Source of the DNA: Terfezia claveryi
Lineage: Eukaryota > Ascomycota > Pezizomycetes > Pezizales > Pezizaceae
Length of the DNA stretch: 64,000 nucleotides
Assembly (NCBI GenBank): GCA_015179025.1
Contig: WHUX01000122.1
Coordinates: 98,730 to 162,729 of the forward strand
Direction: 5' to 3'
In this document: positions 10,690 to 21,564 of the stretch, piece by piece
How positions within the stretch are numbered: position 1 is the stretch's first letter
Layout: each line of letters opens with the position of its first letter
Made by a program: the position numbers and the translations under genes
The notes under the pieces: generated by a model
Databases searched by the model: none
What the model was told of the DNA's origin: nothing
Seen by the model: only the letters and a program-made list of their open reading frames with translations

Positions 10690-11890
10690 TTTCCGTATGG
10701 CAGCAACCCATCCACCGACCACAACCTCCATATACCAGCAACCCCTATCTACCGACCACGACCTCCATATGCCAGCAACCCCCATCTACTGACCATGACC
10801 TCTATATGCCAGCAACCTCTATAGGACGCGACCTCCATATGCCAGCAACCTCCATATAGCAGCGACCTCTATATGGCAGTGACCTCTATATGGCAGCAAC
10901 CTCCGTATGGCAGTAACCCCCATATACCACCGACCCCTATAGGACAGCGACCTCCATATGGCAGCGACCTCTATATGACAGTGACCTCCATATAGTAGCA
11001 ACCTCCATATGGCAGTGACCTCTATATGGTAGCGACCTCTATATGGCAGCGACCTTTATATGCCAGCAACCTCCATATAGCAGCGACCTCTATATGGCAG
11101 CAACCTCTATATACTAGCGACCCCCGTATGGTAGCGACCTCCATATGGCAGTAACCTCTATATGGCAGCGACCTCCATATGCATCAGGAAAGAAAATAGT
11201 TTGTCTCTAGTGTCTCTAGAGACAGTATTGCCACTGGAGACAAGGTGTGTCTCCACGATTGGCAGAATGTCTCCCAGTGTCTCCAGGAGACACTGGGAGA
11301 CACTGGGAGACACATGGGAGACACTCAGGAGACACTTAGGAGACATAAAAGACACAAAAGACACCAGAGACAACCTTGTCTCCTGGAGACACCACCTGGC
11401 GTCCCGATGCCACTTTTTTCTTGCTGATATGCCAGCAACCTCCATATAGTAGCGACCTCTATATGGCAGCGATTTCTATATGGCAGCGACCTCTATATAG
11501 CAGTGACCTCCATATGCCAGCAACCTCCATATGACAGCGACCTCTATATAGCAGTAACCTCTATATGGCAGTGACCTCCATATGGCAGCGACCTCCATAT
11601 GACAGTAACCCCTATATACTACCGACTCCTATAGGACAGTGACCTCCATATACCAGCAACCTCCGTATGGCAGCGACCTCCATATGCCAACAACCTCCGT
11701 ATAGCAGCAACCTCTATATGGCAGCGATGTCTATATAGCAGTGACCTCTATATGCCAGCAACCTCCATATGGCAGTGACCTCTATATGGCAGTGACCTCT
11801 ATATGGCAGTGACGTTTATATGGCAGCGACCTCTATATGCCAGCAACCTCTATAGGACGCAACTTCTATAGAGCAGCAACCTTAATATAG
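10690..11890 (+). repeat. minisatellite of the left MULE arm
   Basis: Roughly 20-bp units of the type TATGGCAGCGACCTCCA repeat for about 1.2 kb, with variants such as ATATGCCAGCAACC. The 246-bp element at 11183-11428 interrupts the array. The reverse-complement array lies at 14285-14930. Confidence 0.95.
11183..11428. mobile_element. 246-bp GAGACAC-rich element, copy 1
   Basis: An almost identical 246-bp block occurs at 48005-48250, in unrelated flanking sequence. Both start ATCAGGAAAGAAAATAG and end with the complement of ATCAGCAAGAAAAAAG, so the ends form imperfect inverted repeats. The interior is built of ~10-bp GGAGACACT-type units. Both copies have the same length and few differences, which suggests recent movement as a MITE-like element. 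The duplication is unclear; ATGC flanks this copy. Confidence 0.8.
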
Positions 11891-11949
11891 CAGTGACCTT
11901 AACGGCTACCTTTGCTTCCTGAAGTCTAGTTAATATTCTTATTAATTAT

Positions 11950-13860
11950 AAACAATATAAGCCTACTCCTCTGTACACTTCCTTCGGTTATGCCTATATT
12001 GTCCATATAAGCTCACTCCTCTGTACACTTCCTTCGGTTATGCCCATATTGTCCACATAAGCTACAAGATTGACTACCTGCCCCTTTAGCTGGTGCTACT
12101 TCTGTATTATTCAATGAAGCTTGAGCCTTAGAAATCTGTCGCCTAGACTCTCCTGGTACCATGCGCTTCAATTTAGGCCGACCCATTGCCTTGCATTCAG
12201 CTTCGGATGCAACAACCGGTACCAACACTACTGCACTTGTGCAATTTGCTTTGACTTCCGTGAGTGAAACTGGTAACAAGTTTTGTTGATAGGTTCGCTA
12301 CCAGGCAAGTGCAGTAAAATAGTATGGGATATAATCTCATAGATTTGCATTAGAAATGAGAGCTTGTAATACAAAAATTAAACTAAAGGCATGTCCACAA
12401 AGAATACCATTTTCTTGAAAATGGCTACAAGTACAAATTCGATTTTGCAAGTTGGTGATAAAGATCTTTTGGTTGCTTTGAGTGACCAAACCGGATGTAT
12501 CTGAACTAAGTTGAATGGTATTTGACTTAGCCCAACGTTGATTTGCTTGAAGCTGCCAATATGCAAAATTGGTATAGATTTATGGGCCTAACATAAGAGC
12601 TTTGAGATAGCATTTAGCTCTGTAATCCATAACATAATGCCAAATTGCATCAAGTAGGTCTAAAATAGGCAACTCTCAATGTTCTTTAAACACCTTATTT
12701 GTTGCTTCAATAACATTAGATGTTTTATGCCTATAAAATGGACCGGGATAAAATGCAGTAACCCAGAGCTTTTGGTCAACACTCTTAAGATATGTTGCAG
12801 CACTAATATTAAACTCCTCGAGTTTGGCCTTTTCTCTAGTATACTTATCAATACTTTTAGCATTTGTAATTGCCCAAAAGTATGGAGCTATCGTATTTGA
12901 ATACCACTTGCAAACATTGCCTAAATAGGAAATATTAGCATATGTCTTAGAAGACCTATTGATTAGCAGAAACATTACCCTTTAAGTGAAAGTAGTAAAT
13001 TAAAGTATCGATTGTTTCTCCATAAACAGTTGATTTAGCTATCAATAACCCCTTATCCCGATTACTAATCAGTGTCATTCCAATAGATTGTGGTATAGCA
13101 TATTTTAAATGTGTCAAAAACCAAGTCTATGACTCGGTATTTTCACTTTCCACTACTGCCCATACTAATGGTAAATTTTTACCATTACTATCAATCCCGA
13201 CAGCCAACAATAATATTTGTACAAAATAAGCCTTTAGAAAAGTTCTATCTATTGCCATAAATTTTCGCATATGGGAAAATGACTCTTGTGATTGTTGTGG
13301 GCAAATAAAAATCTAGCAAAATATATTATGTGATTTAACATCCGAGTCCGAATTCTTAAAATCTAACTGAATATAGATATTAGGATGTTTGGCTTGTAAA
13401 GTTGCAGTATAGGAAGTAATTTGCTAGAATTGCTGCAGTTGATGTTCATGTCGGTCTTGAATCAGAGCCATCTTCACTAGCCAGGCTGATTGGTAGGAGG
13501 TAGACTGAGAATAATCCATGCGAATTCAATCCACAATTTCCTGAACTTTTATAGCTTTGGTAATAAATAGATGCTTAGGTACAACTCGATGGAGCCAAAC
13601 TTATTGGTTTGCTAGTGCTGGTAGAGTAGTACTACTACTACCAATACCAGCACAAGTATGTTGAGTGTGTAAAGATTTGACTTCAATCTTATTATCCGAA
13701 TTATAAGAAGCAAATAACTGCCATAAGCAACCACTTGCACTATGTTGACATATATAGTATACCCGTAGCTTATTTTTTTTTGATACTTGAAAATCAAACT
13801 GCATTGACATAGCCCAATCTTCTAGTTCTATGCGAAGCTCTTCCTATGTCATAAACTATT
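11950..13860 (-). pseudogene. Mutator-like transposase relic
   Basis: The minus strand encodes, in order: an N-terminal FAR1/MuDR-type zinc-binding region (13810-13600; ICQHSASGCLW...HTQHTC); a MULE core (about 13260-12980; AIDRTFLKAYFVQILLLAVG, WAVVESENTES); a following segment ending SNVIEATNKVFKEH (12676); and C-terminal CCHC zinc knuckles (CSLCGQYGHNRRKC near 12040, then a tandem second copy near 11980). The first catalytic Asp (IDRTF) is present. The second sits in a SNRDKG motif (13049-13066) where SDRxKG is expected, a G-to-A change. Several stops and frame breaks show that it is dead. Confidence 0.85.
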
Positions 13861-14284
13861 ATCCAATTATAATTGCTATTGCAAATAACTATAAATATTA
13901 TGGTTAAAATATAATCAAGAAACTTATCATAGGAAAAACTAACCTATGCCAATAGACTCAAGCAATAACAGCGGTAGACTAAGATCACAGTAGTAGACAA
14001 AGGGTTATAGGAGCAAAGGAAGGCCGCAAAAGTAGAGGAAGGCCATGGAAGTAGAGAAAGGCCATGGAAGTAGAAAATCAGAATAAGAGAAAACAATAGG
14101 AAGAAAGAATGAAGTATTTAAAATAAGGAATAAAATGAGCCCAAAACATATTAAATTAATATCATTAAGTATAGTAGATCTACAGTCAAAGAGCAAGTCT
14201 GAGTTCGGAGAACAAATATAAGGGTGGTAAGTAGACATAACATGAGCTATAGGAGCCGGCCTGAATTACCTGAACTGGCTGGTA

Positions 14285-14930
14285 GTGTTTGAGGTTGCCA
14301 GTATATAGAGGTCACTACTGAGGTCTGTAGCCTATAGAGATTAGTGGCCTATAGGGTTGGTGTCTTATGGAGGTCAATGGCCTATGGAGGTCAGTAGTAT
14401 ATGGGGGTTGCTCCCATACGGAGGTTGCTGGCATATGGAGGTCACTGCCATATAGACGTCACTGCTATATAGACATCGCTGCCATATAGAGGTTGCTGCC
14501 ATATAGAGGTTGCTGCCATATAGAGGTTGCTGGCATACGGAGGTCACTGCCATATGGAGGTCACTGTCCTATAGGGTCGGTAGTATATGGGGGTTACTGC
14601 CATATAGAGGTCGCTACCATATAGAGGTCACTACTATATAGAGGTCACTACCATATGGTAGCGACCACCATATAGAGGTCGCTGCCATATAGAGGTCACT
14701 GCCATATGGAGGTCGCTGCCATATAGAGGTCGCTACCATACAGAGGTCACTGCCATATAGAGGTCGCTGCCATATAGAGGTCACTGCCATATAGAAATCA
14801 CTGCCATATAGAGGTTGCTGTCCTATAGGGGTTGGTGGTATATAGGGGTTACTGCCATACAGAGGTCACTGCCATATGGAGGTTATGGTCGGTGGATAGG
14901 TTGCTGCCATACGGAAAGCCAGTAGCATTA
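14285..14930 (-). repeat. minisatellite of the right MULE arm
   Basis: Tandem ~20-bp units (GCCATATAGAGGTCACT type), the reverse complement of the units at 10690-11890. Together the arrays make up most of the terminal inverted repeats. The right array is about half as long as the left, so the arrays have drifted in copy number. Confidence 0.95.
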
Positions 14931-15207
14931 GAATATTGACTGGAATATTGTTATTAGCAAGAGCTAGAGATTCGGATATGCATGAAACTTACTTATGCCC
15001 CAGACCGGGAGTGGTGTTGCATGAGTGCATTGGCTGAGCTACATATTTTGCATAGAGTCATGCCTAGCAGAGAGTTGGTATAGTGTTGTACTCTAGTAGA
15101 GAGAGTAGTATAGCACTGTATCTAAAACATGTTCCATAAAGTCAGTGGCAATTCATATAAGTCTCACAATTTCTAGTGGCAATACAAACATTTTCTCCTT
15201 ATATATA

Positions 15208-15790
15208 ATATCTCAAATAATGTCTTAGCTAATAAAATTCGAGCATTTGATACCTCTGGTCAGCTTTGTATACTCTCCCAATAAGTTGAAGATATCATTT
15301 AGTCAAAATTAGATTTTGATAAGAAGGAGTGAGTATTTAAGCTTATTGACTTTGCTGGCAAAAAAGTTGCAAAATATAGAGATATTATCCTTCATACTGA
15401 TACATTTAGCAGGCTTTAAGATGGAAAGGTATGTCAAATAAAGAAAGGAAAGAAGTGTATTGGGGAAGCTCAAATACTAATATATAAGTATATTAATGAT
15501 AGCATCAAGAAGATTATGGAGGAAGAGGCAAAAAAGCTTGCAAAGCAGTAGGCATCAGCAGAAAAGAAGCGAATTGCAGATAAGAGAAAGGCTATATGAG
15601 ATGCTCTTGAGAAGTAATGTAAGGCTAATCTTAAGAGATATATAGAGATTGTAATACCTATATGGCAAGCTGAGTGTATAAACATTGATACTATATAGGC
15701 TACTGCCAAGCAAGCTACTGGTAAAAAGTGGTTTACTAGTATGAAAAGCCTACTATACCCTCCTCAACCGAAATAACCTTTAAAGCTCAA
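15208..15790 (+). pseudogene. pogo-like transposase relic, C-terminal part
   Basis: Reading through a few stops gives a Lys-rich C-terminal tail: GEAQILIYKYINDSIKKIMEEEAKK-type helix, KKRIADKRKAI, and further on WFTSMKSLLYPPQPK. This fits the basic tail of pogo/Fot1-type transposases. It continues the relic that stops at the Mutator-like insertion. In-frame TAG and TGA codons make it non-functional. Confidence 0.65.
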
Positions 15791-16358
15791 AAGGGGGGGT
15801 ATTGCAACTGACAATCTTTCTATAGTAGTTAAGAATAAAGTAGAGGAGGAGGTTGAAGGGGAAGCTGATAGAAAGGGTGAAGGACAGGTTGATAAGGACA
15901 TTAATGAAGAGGATTTAGTAGATTCTATAAGAAATCTCAAAATTGATTATTTTACTACAGTTAGTACCCTTACCTATTATCCTGCTATTCGATCATATTA
16001 TAGCCTTCTCTTACCAAATTAATCTGACATTAATATAGATGCATAGTTAAAGTATTCATATAGTTATGGGCTTATTAGTATAATATTCAATACATAGGGT
16101 TAGAAGAAAGGGTGTGAGAGAAGTTATAGAGTAGCTATATTAGAATAGATGGGTGCTGCAGAATTGGTTAATTTTAGTGGAATATAAGGGTAACCATGTT
16201 GTAGAGCGTGATTGTTTCCATAATTGTAGATTTAGGCAGAATAGAACTCTCACCAGATGAGTTAGGTATATCACGTGGTATTGCCGTGAGGAGGCCTGCA
16301 GGGAGGCTTACAGGGATGGATATATGACAGTAGCTGATCACTACTAGGTTGCGAATGG
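15791..16358. other. 3' non-coding part of the pogo-like element
   Basis: AT-rich sequence between the transposase relic and the right terminal inverted repeat, with no open frame. A short Glu/Lys-rich stretch near 15835-15930 could be a remnant of the transposase C-terminus. Confidence 0.4.
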
Positions 16359-17151
16359 TACCATCTTATAAAAGAATTTCTGAAAAAGAAAAAAGAATTT
16401 CCGGAATGACGCCGACAGTGGCATAATTGATATCTAGTTGCACGATCTCCTCTCAGCGTAATCTTAGCATATTGAATAGCTTCTTCTTCAGTAATATAGT
16501 CTCCCTGCTCATCGTCACTTTCACCTGCCTCCTCCTCAAAATCGGCGAGGCATAACTACCCTCGCAAATGGGAGAGTGTACTTTCGCATATGAGATACCT
16601 GCCAGTTTGAATTCCCAGATGTATTGATTTTTTTCGGACTGGAGTATTCAAAGTGGTTGCTTCTTTTCTAGCCTCACGAAGCATTGAATTGTCCAATGTC
16701 TTGTGCCACATCAGGTCCTTCGGAATCCGCCTTTGATAGTGGTGGAATCTGTGTCCGCTTGCCAGAGTTCTGCAGTTGCAAAACAGAGGTTGCTCGAGGT
16801 TTTGGCTTGTTGTTTGCGCATTGGGTCCAGCACGAGGTGCCAGCGGAATTGACATTGGAACAAGTGATGGTGATGAGTGTAAGCAACCGGCTGCGCCAGT
16901 CTTAGTATACTACTCTCCTATAAGAAAAATTTGTCACGATTCGGTTATCTCGGCCAAGGTTAGGTTGTTACCCCTATCTTATACCCTAATACTAATTCTG
17001 CCTAAGATATGCAATAGGAGGTGAGTTTACCGTAGGTAGAATTAGTATTAGATTTAGTATCCGGCATTAGTTTGAGCAGGGGTCTTATTTCTGAGTTTTT
17101 GCAGTACTCTGTCCTGCCGAGTGATACTGTTTTTCTTGCGAATCAATACGG

Positions 17152-17275
17152 TATTTGTATTTCTGAGTGGGCTTGGGAAGCCATTCCAGGATGAACACTG
17201 TGACCACGAGTGGCACTGGACATAGCGGGTTTGGACTATGCAGGAAATAAAGGACCCATCTAAGGTGGTTGTTGA
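17152..17275 (+). pseudogene. HET-domain gene relic, 3' continuation
   Basis: It begins exactly at the TA after the transposon end and reads VFVFLSGLGKPFQDE, then RVWTMQEIKDPSKV. This is the segment following the point where the left fragment stops at 8797. The frame is broken by a TAG in the RHW..RRVW stretch. Similarity to the intact HET gene ends near 17275. Confidence 0.8.
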
Positions 17276-17893
17276 TGGGAAAGTTTGAATTCCATGTGCT
17301 GGGGGTGCGAAGGGGGGGGGGGGTTCGGATAGATTGGCCAAATAGCTGAGGGCAGTTGAGGCAGTTGGGACTTCTGTGACCTCGGAAAACTAGTGGAAGT
17401 ATCCTTATAAGCCTTTCAGATGTTGTAGCATGAGAATAGCTCAGCTGGGGCACTCACAGGTGTAACAAATACTATACCGAGAGAGCAGTTTGCGTATGCG
17501 ACATTATTTTTGACATTTTGGAGCGCCTATAGCACACCTCTGAAGTTGGCCTATACTGTCTATGCCTAGGGTAGTTATATAAGGACTTATAGGGATTCTA
17601 TTTATAATATAAACAGCTATGTATGGGGGAGGGTGGTCGTGGCCTAGGAGGTTTACCGTTGGGGGGAAATGAAGTCGACGTCGCTGCTAAGATTATCACT
17701 TTAGTGAGCTCAGGGCCACTCTGGAGGGGCTACTGATGTGATAATTGAATTCAGTGACTGTAATTAGCCTATAGGCACTGCCATTCTATAATATAATAGC
17801 ATACTGTGAAAATAGTCTAGTTATATCGCTGGATGCAATATTTGGTTGCTATCGATCTTTAGGGTACAATCAATCTTTACCTAGTTAGGTATA
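17276..17893. other. intergenic, no supported gene
   Basis: It contains a run of G (near 17310) and otherwise no recognisable coding or repeat unit. Decayed downstream HET sequence is possible but could not be aligned by eye. Confidence 0.35.
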
Positions 17894-18218
17894 TAGATGA
17901 TATCTAGTTACCCGATCTCCTCCTCAAGGTAATCTTAGCGTATTGAACAGACTCTTCTTCAGTAATATATTCTCCCTGCTCATCATCACTTCCATCTGCC
18001 TTCTCCTCATCGAAAATCTCTAAGGTTGGAACCTTCATATTCTGTGTCCGCTTGCCAGAATTCTGCAGCTGCAAAACAGAGGTTGCTCGAAGTTTACCAC
18101 ACTACAGTCCTGTATGAAAAATTTGCTCTCTAATACACGATTCGAACATTCGGCCAAGCTTCTACTGTCCTGCCGAGTGATACTATACTATAACTGTCTT
18201 ACTTGCGAATTAATACGG
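17894..18218. mobile_element. right-end fragment, second copy of the 8800-17151 element family
   Basis: 17894-18110 parallels 16430-16810, with shared blocks around EEEAIQYAKIT on the minus strand and TTCTGCAGCTGCAAAACAGA. It ends CTTGCGAATTAATACGG followed by TA, matching the right end at 17151. No left end was found, so this is a truncated copy, tandem to the first. Confidence 0.65.
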
Positions 18219-18557
18219 TACTTGTAGCTGCCGCTATTGGCCTGTCATAACGGATGATTTGAGGATTATTAGTATGTTTCATATGGTAAATCTGTCAAAA
18301 GGGAATAAATATGCTGGAATAGTGGCTGATATTTTGTTTTCCAGTACCTACATGTTTTTTTTTTTTTTTTTTTTCTAAAAAAAAAATACCGCAAAAACGC
18401 AGACCCCTATCGAACTAATACACGGGTTTAGGTAGAATTAGTTAGTCTCGATCAAGACTAGAATTAGTATTAGACATAGCAACCCACAGTTGTTCGACCG
18501 GGTCTGGTAGATTACCTGTTATATAGTTTTTGGCCTAGCAATGATATATGGTGGTGC

Positions 18558-18795
18558 TGTAAGGATTATAAGATCTTAGGATATGAATGTAGATATTGGA
18601 GGTTTATTTATGGGAGAGGTGTATTGCTTGATTGATCTATATCTCGGCCTTAAGGGGTTCTAGCAGTCTATATATACATATCTCCTCCGTATTCACACAT
18701 ACTTGTCATATGCCTTCTTATCCACATGCCTCTATGTCCACATGTTGTTGACGTACTCACATGTTTGCATATGTATTGGAAGAGTATTTCCTACA
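18558..18795 (-). repeat. copia 3' LTR
   Basis: On the minus strand it begins TGTAGGAAATACTC and ends CTTACA. It is preceded by the purine-rich tract GAGTAGAGGAGGG. The partner LTR at 23137-23374 differs at about seven positions, most of them transitions. Confidence 0.92.
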
Positions 18796-18802
18796 CCCTC
18801 CT

Positions 18803-20480
18803 CTACTCTGCCAATCTCATCCACCGGTCTTGCCATTTTTTAATGGAAACCATGGGTGTAATCTTAGTAAGAATATCCGCTGGATTTTCTTTGCCTAGGA
18901 TAGTTGTTATGGCTAATTTTTCTGCTTGTACTTGTTGGCGTAGATAGTGGTATCGATATTCAATATGCCTAGTTCGTCTTAAACAGCGAGAGGTATGAGC
19001 TAGGTTGAAGGTTCCTTCACTATCTGTTTTTACCGTGGGTTTTAGTGATAATCCAAGTTCATCTAGGAGTTGTTGTGCCCAAGCTGCATCTTTGGCTCCT
19101 TCACATGCAGCAATATATTCTACCTCGGTGATTGACAAGGATACAGTATCCTGACGGCGACTGTACCATCCTACTGGTTGATCACCGAGAGTCATGAGTA
19201 CTCCTGTTTGGGATCTTGCTTGTTCACCACCGTAGGATATATCTGCATATATGATGAGGTGTAAATCCATAGGTTTGCATAGAATTAGTCCTAAATGCTT
19301 GGTGTTCTTGAGATATTGCAGAATAGTTAACGCAGCTCTATAATTTGTTGTGGAAGGTTTAGATGCTCGCCGTCCTAGAAAGTTGACATGGATAGATATC
19401 TCAGGTCTTGTCATTCTGGCAATATAAAGTAGACCTCCTGTAAGTGCTTGATATTTCTTAGCATCTTCAAAATGGTCATTAGAGTCGCGGTCATTAGAGT
19501 CGCCGTATACTTCTGGATTAATGGGTAAGGAATTCTTATGTTGCGGTTCACCTTGAAGGAGGTATTTTGAGGCCATTGTCTCTATAAGTGCTTTTTGGGT
19601 CATTACGACTTCCGTACTTGTGTTGTTCCACTTAAGCTCAATTCCTAGGAGTTTCTCTGGGTTCCCACGTTTTTCAAGCTCAATTTTTTCCTCGATTTTC
19701 TCTTTGAATTCTTTGAGTATTGTCTCGTTAGGTGCAATTCCTATAAGATCATCGACATGAGTTCCCAGAATGAAGGAATTATCATGGTTTGTGTAAGTTC
19801 CTTCATCTCCAATGCATTGATGGAGTCCTGCAAGTGCCAGGATCTTCTCTAATGTCTTAAACCACTCATGCCCTGCTTGTTTTAGCCCATATAGAGCTTT
19901 GTTAAACTTCCAGTATTCGGTCTCTCCATTTTCATTTATATCTGAAATATAGACATCGTGATGTAAAAGAGCCTGCAAGTAGGCAGCTACTACGTCCCAC
20001 TGCCGAATTCTCTATTTTTTGTACATGGCCAGTATAAGCAGGATTTTCAATATTTCGGATCTCATCATTTGTGCGTAGGTTTTATCGGAATCATAGTTGA
20101 TCCCGTCCTCCTGAGTAAATCCTCTCCCTACTTTTCTGGCTTTGTATTTCTCAATACTTCCGTCCAATTTTCGCTTTATTGTATAGACCCATTTGGTGTC
20201 TACAATCTTGGTCCCTTCTGAGATATCCTCTTTGGCGATTTTTGTGAATACGCCATATTTCTACAATTGCTCTCTTTCTTTAGTTCGTGCTTTTGCCCAT
20301 TCATGTGCTTGTGCAGAGGACCTGGTTTGCGCATCTGTAGGATGGTCAGAGTCTTCAATGACAGCTTTAATCATAGCTTTTTCTGTAATTTTTCGTTGTC
20401 TCTTGGACCTTCGTTCTCCAAGTTCTTCTATCTATTCTGCAGCACTCTTTCGGTGCCTCCCTTGCTGCAGGGTGGAATCT
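18803..20480 (-). pseudogene. copia reverse transcriptase and RNase H
   Basis: The RT half reads, from 20220 down, EGTKIVDTKWVYTIKRKLDG, ARKVGRGFTQ, QWDVVAAYLQALLHH and ALYGLKQAGHEWFKTL, with the catalytic loop THVDD near 19760. RNase H ends with EYIAACEGAKDAAW, VKTDSEGTFNLA and RRTRHIEYRYHYLRQQ, all standard copia motifs. The long C-terminal frame (19978-18803) is open; a TAG near 20015 and others upstream interrupt the full pol. The active residues look intact, so the damage is limited to a few codons. Confidence 0.9.
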
Positions 20481-20489
20481 TGAGCATTT

Positions 20490-20690
20490 TCGAGCTCGCT
20501 TTCTTGACTTTCTTAAGCTTTTTCGAGCTCGCTTTCTTGAGCTTTTTCGAGCTCGCTTTCTTGAGCTTTTTCGAGCTCGCTTTCTTGAGCTTTTTCGAGC
20601 TCGCTTTTTTGAGCTTTTTCGAGCTCGCTTTCTTGAGCTTTTTCGAGCTCGCTTTTTTGAGCTTTTTCGAGCTCGCTTTCTTGAGCTATT
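20490..20690 (-). repeat. 24-bp coding tandem repeat in pol (AQESELEK)n
   Basis: About eight copies of a 24-bp unit lie between integrase and RT. In the pol frame each unit encodes AQESELEK, a charged helix-forming octapeptide. Because the unit length is a multiple of three, all three frames stay open, which explains long false open frames on both strands here. Confidence 0.9.
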
Positions 20691-21564
20691 ATATCGTGAT
20701 ATAGGTGCCGAATGTGGTTGTATATCCAGCAATTCGAGCAGTATACCCTCGTTGGGCTAATTTGTCTGAAGCCTTATTTTCGTAGTTGAAGCAAATAACT
20801 TTTTGGCCGAATGGCCTCAGGTTGCTTCGCTCTTGTAGAGCGTTTTTCTTAAACAGTACTTCAATTGGTATTCCTCCATTCAGAGCTTTGTGGGGAACTC
20901 TGTTTTTTGTGTACACTGCCCATTGTGCAGCTTTGTCCCAGAGGTTTTTTGGCATTTTTGCTGCTAGCAGAGCCGTTCTACTCATGGTCATGATGGTCCT
21001 ATTTGTGTGTTCTGCAACAGCATTTATCTCGCTGTGTCTTGGTACTGTCTCTTTAAGAGTAATTTCTCTCTGTTGTAGTTCAGTGTTGAGCTTGAGGGTA
21101 TGGAACTCGCCCCCCCAGTCTGCTTGTATTTGGACGACTTTATGTTGGTGGCCAGCTTTGTTTTCCAGGGCATTGATAATTCCAATAAGTGCTCCTGCTG
21201 CATCGCTTTTTTGCTTTAGAGATCTAGCTACTATATATCTACTGTAATCATCAGTTACTAGTAGGAGATATCTATATTGGCTGGAAAAGGTTATTGGGTC
21301 TATAGGCCCAATTAAGTCTGCATGTAATCGTTCCAGTGGTTTGGATGTCCTTATTCCTTGTTCCTTTTTAGCTGCTGGTTTTGTTGCTTTACTGAGTTGG
21401 CATGCGTCGCAGGCAATTGCTAGTTGGATCATTTTTCCTAGTAGCTGATATTCCGGGAGGGTTTTTAGTGTATTGAAGGAAATATACCCATATCGCTCAT
21501 GTAGTGCCATTAATTTGTTGTAAGCAGCTAATGGTTGTTGGATAGTTGGAGTCATAGCCGGCAT
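20689..21564 (-). pseudogene. copia integrase
   Basis: It carries the N-terminal zinc-binding H-H-C-C (LHERYGYISF...CDACQ), the first Asp in LHADLIGPID, the second in QADWGGEF and the Glu in NAVAEHTNRT, i.e. the D,D-35-E core. The GKxxxRxG-like end merges into the AQESELEK repeat. After THPGTYITI the frame meets TAA TAG, probably former CAA CAG, so gag-pol is interrupted. It acts on cDNA ends in the family. Confidence 0.9.

Larger units (their letters stand above)
10410..15198. mobile_element. Mutator-like element (MULE) with minisatellite TIRs
   Basis: The left end starts GAGAAAACGTTTGTATTGCC and the right end, on the other strand, GGAGAAAATGTTTGTATTGC. Identical 9-bp direct repeats TTATATATA flank it (10401-10409 and 15199-15207), the size typical of Mutator. 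Each arm has about 280 bp of unique terminal sequence followed by a tandem array of ~20-bp units, about 1.2 kb on the left and 0.65 kb on the right. The interior holds a minus-strand MULE transposase relic. The insertion lies inside the pogo-like transposon. Confidence 0.9.
8903..16358 (+). mobile_element. pogo-like DNA transposon, split by a Mutator-like element
   Basis: The terminal inverted repeats begin CCATTCACAACCTAGTAGTG on the left and CCATTCGCAACCTAGTAGTG on the right (read on the opposite strand). They continue for about 45 bp and are flanked by TA at 8901-8902 and 16359-16360. Without the nested element it would be about 2.66 kb, a normal size for the family. The transposase relic is on the plus strand, in two pieces on either side of the insertion. 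Confidence 0.85.
8800..17151. mobile_element. TIR element inserted in the HET relic, with TA duplication
   Basis: The left end reads CCGTATTAATTCACAAG. The reverse complement of the right end reads CCGTATTGATTCGCAAG. Both are flanked by TA (8798-8799 and 17152-17153). Removing the element restores the HET relic reading frame order (SIYEN.. followed by VFVFLSGLG), so this is a true insertion. TA targets and such ends are typical of the Tc1/mariner-pogo superfamily. Only about 0.9 kb belongs to this element itself (8800-8902 and 16359-17151); the rest is nested material. A minus-strand coding relic at 16430-16860 includes the segment EEEAIQYAKITLR. Confidence 0.8.

Noticed and set aside
11158..11449. 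95-codon frames on both strands over the 246-bp element
   Set aside because: They run across the element boundary into minisatellite; the same frame recurs at 48005-48250 only because the element is copied.
20267..20732. Long open frames on both strands with repeating SFFELAFL or SSRKRARK peptides
   Set aside because: These are shadows of the 24-bp tandem repeat, whose length keeps all frames open; the pol frame encodes AQESELEK.
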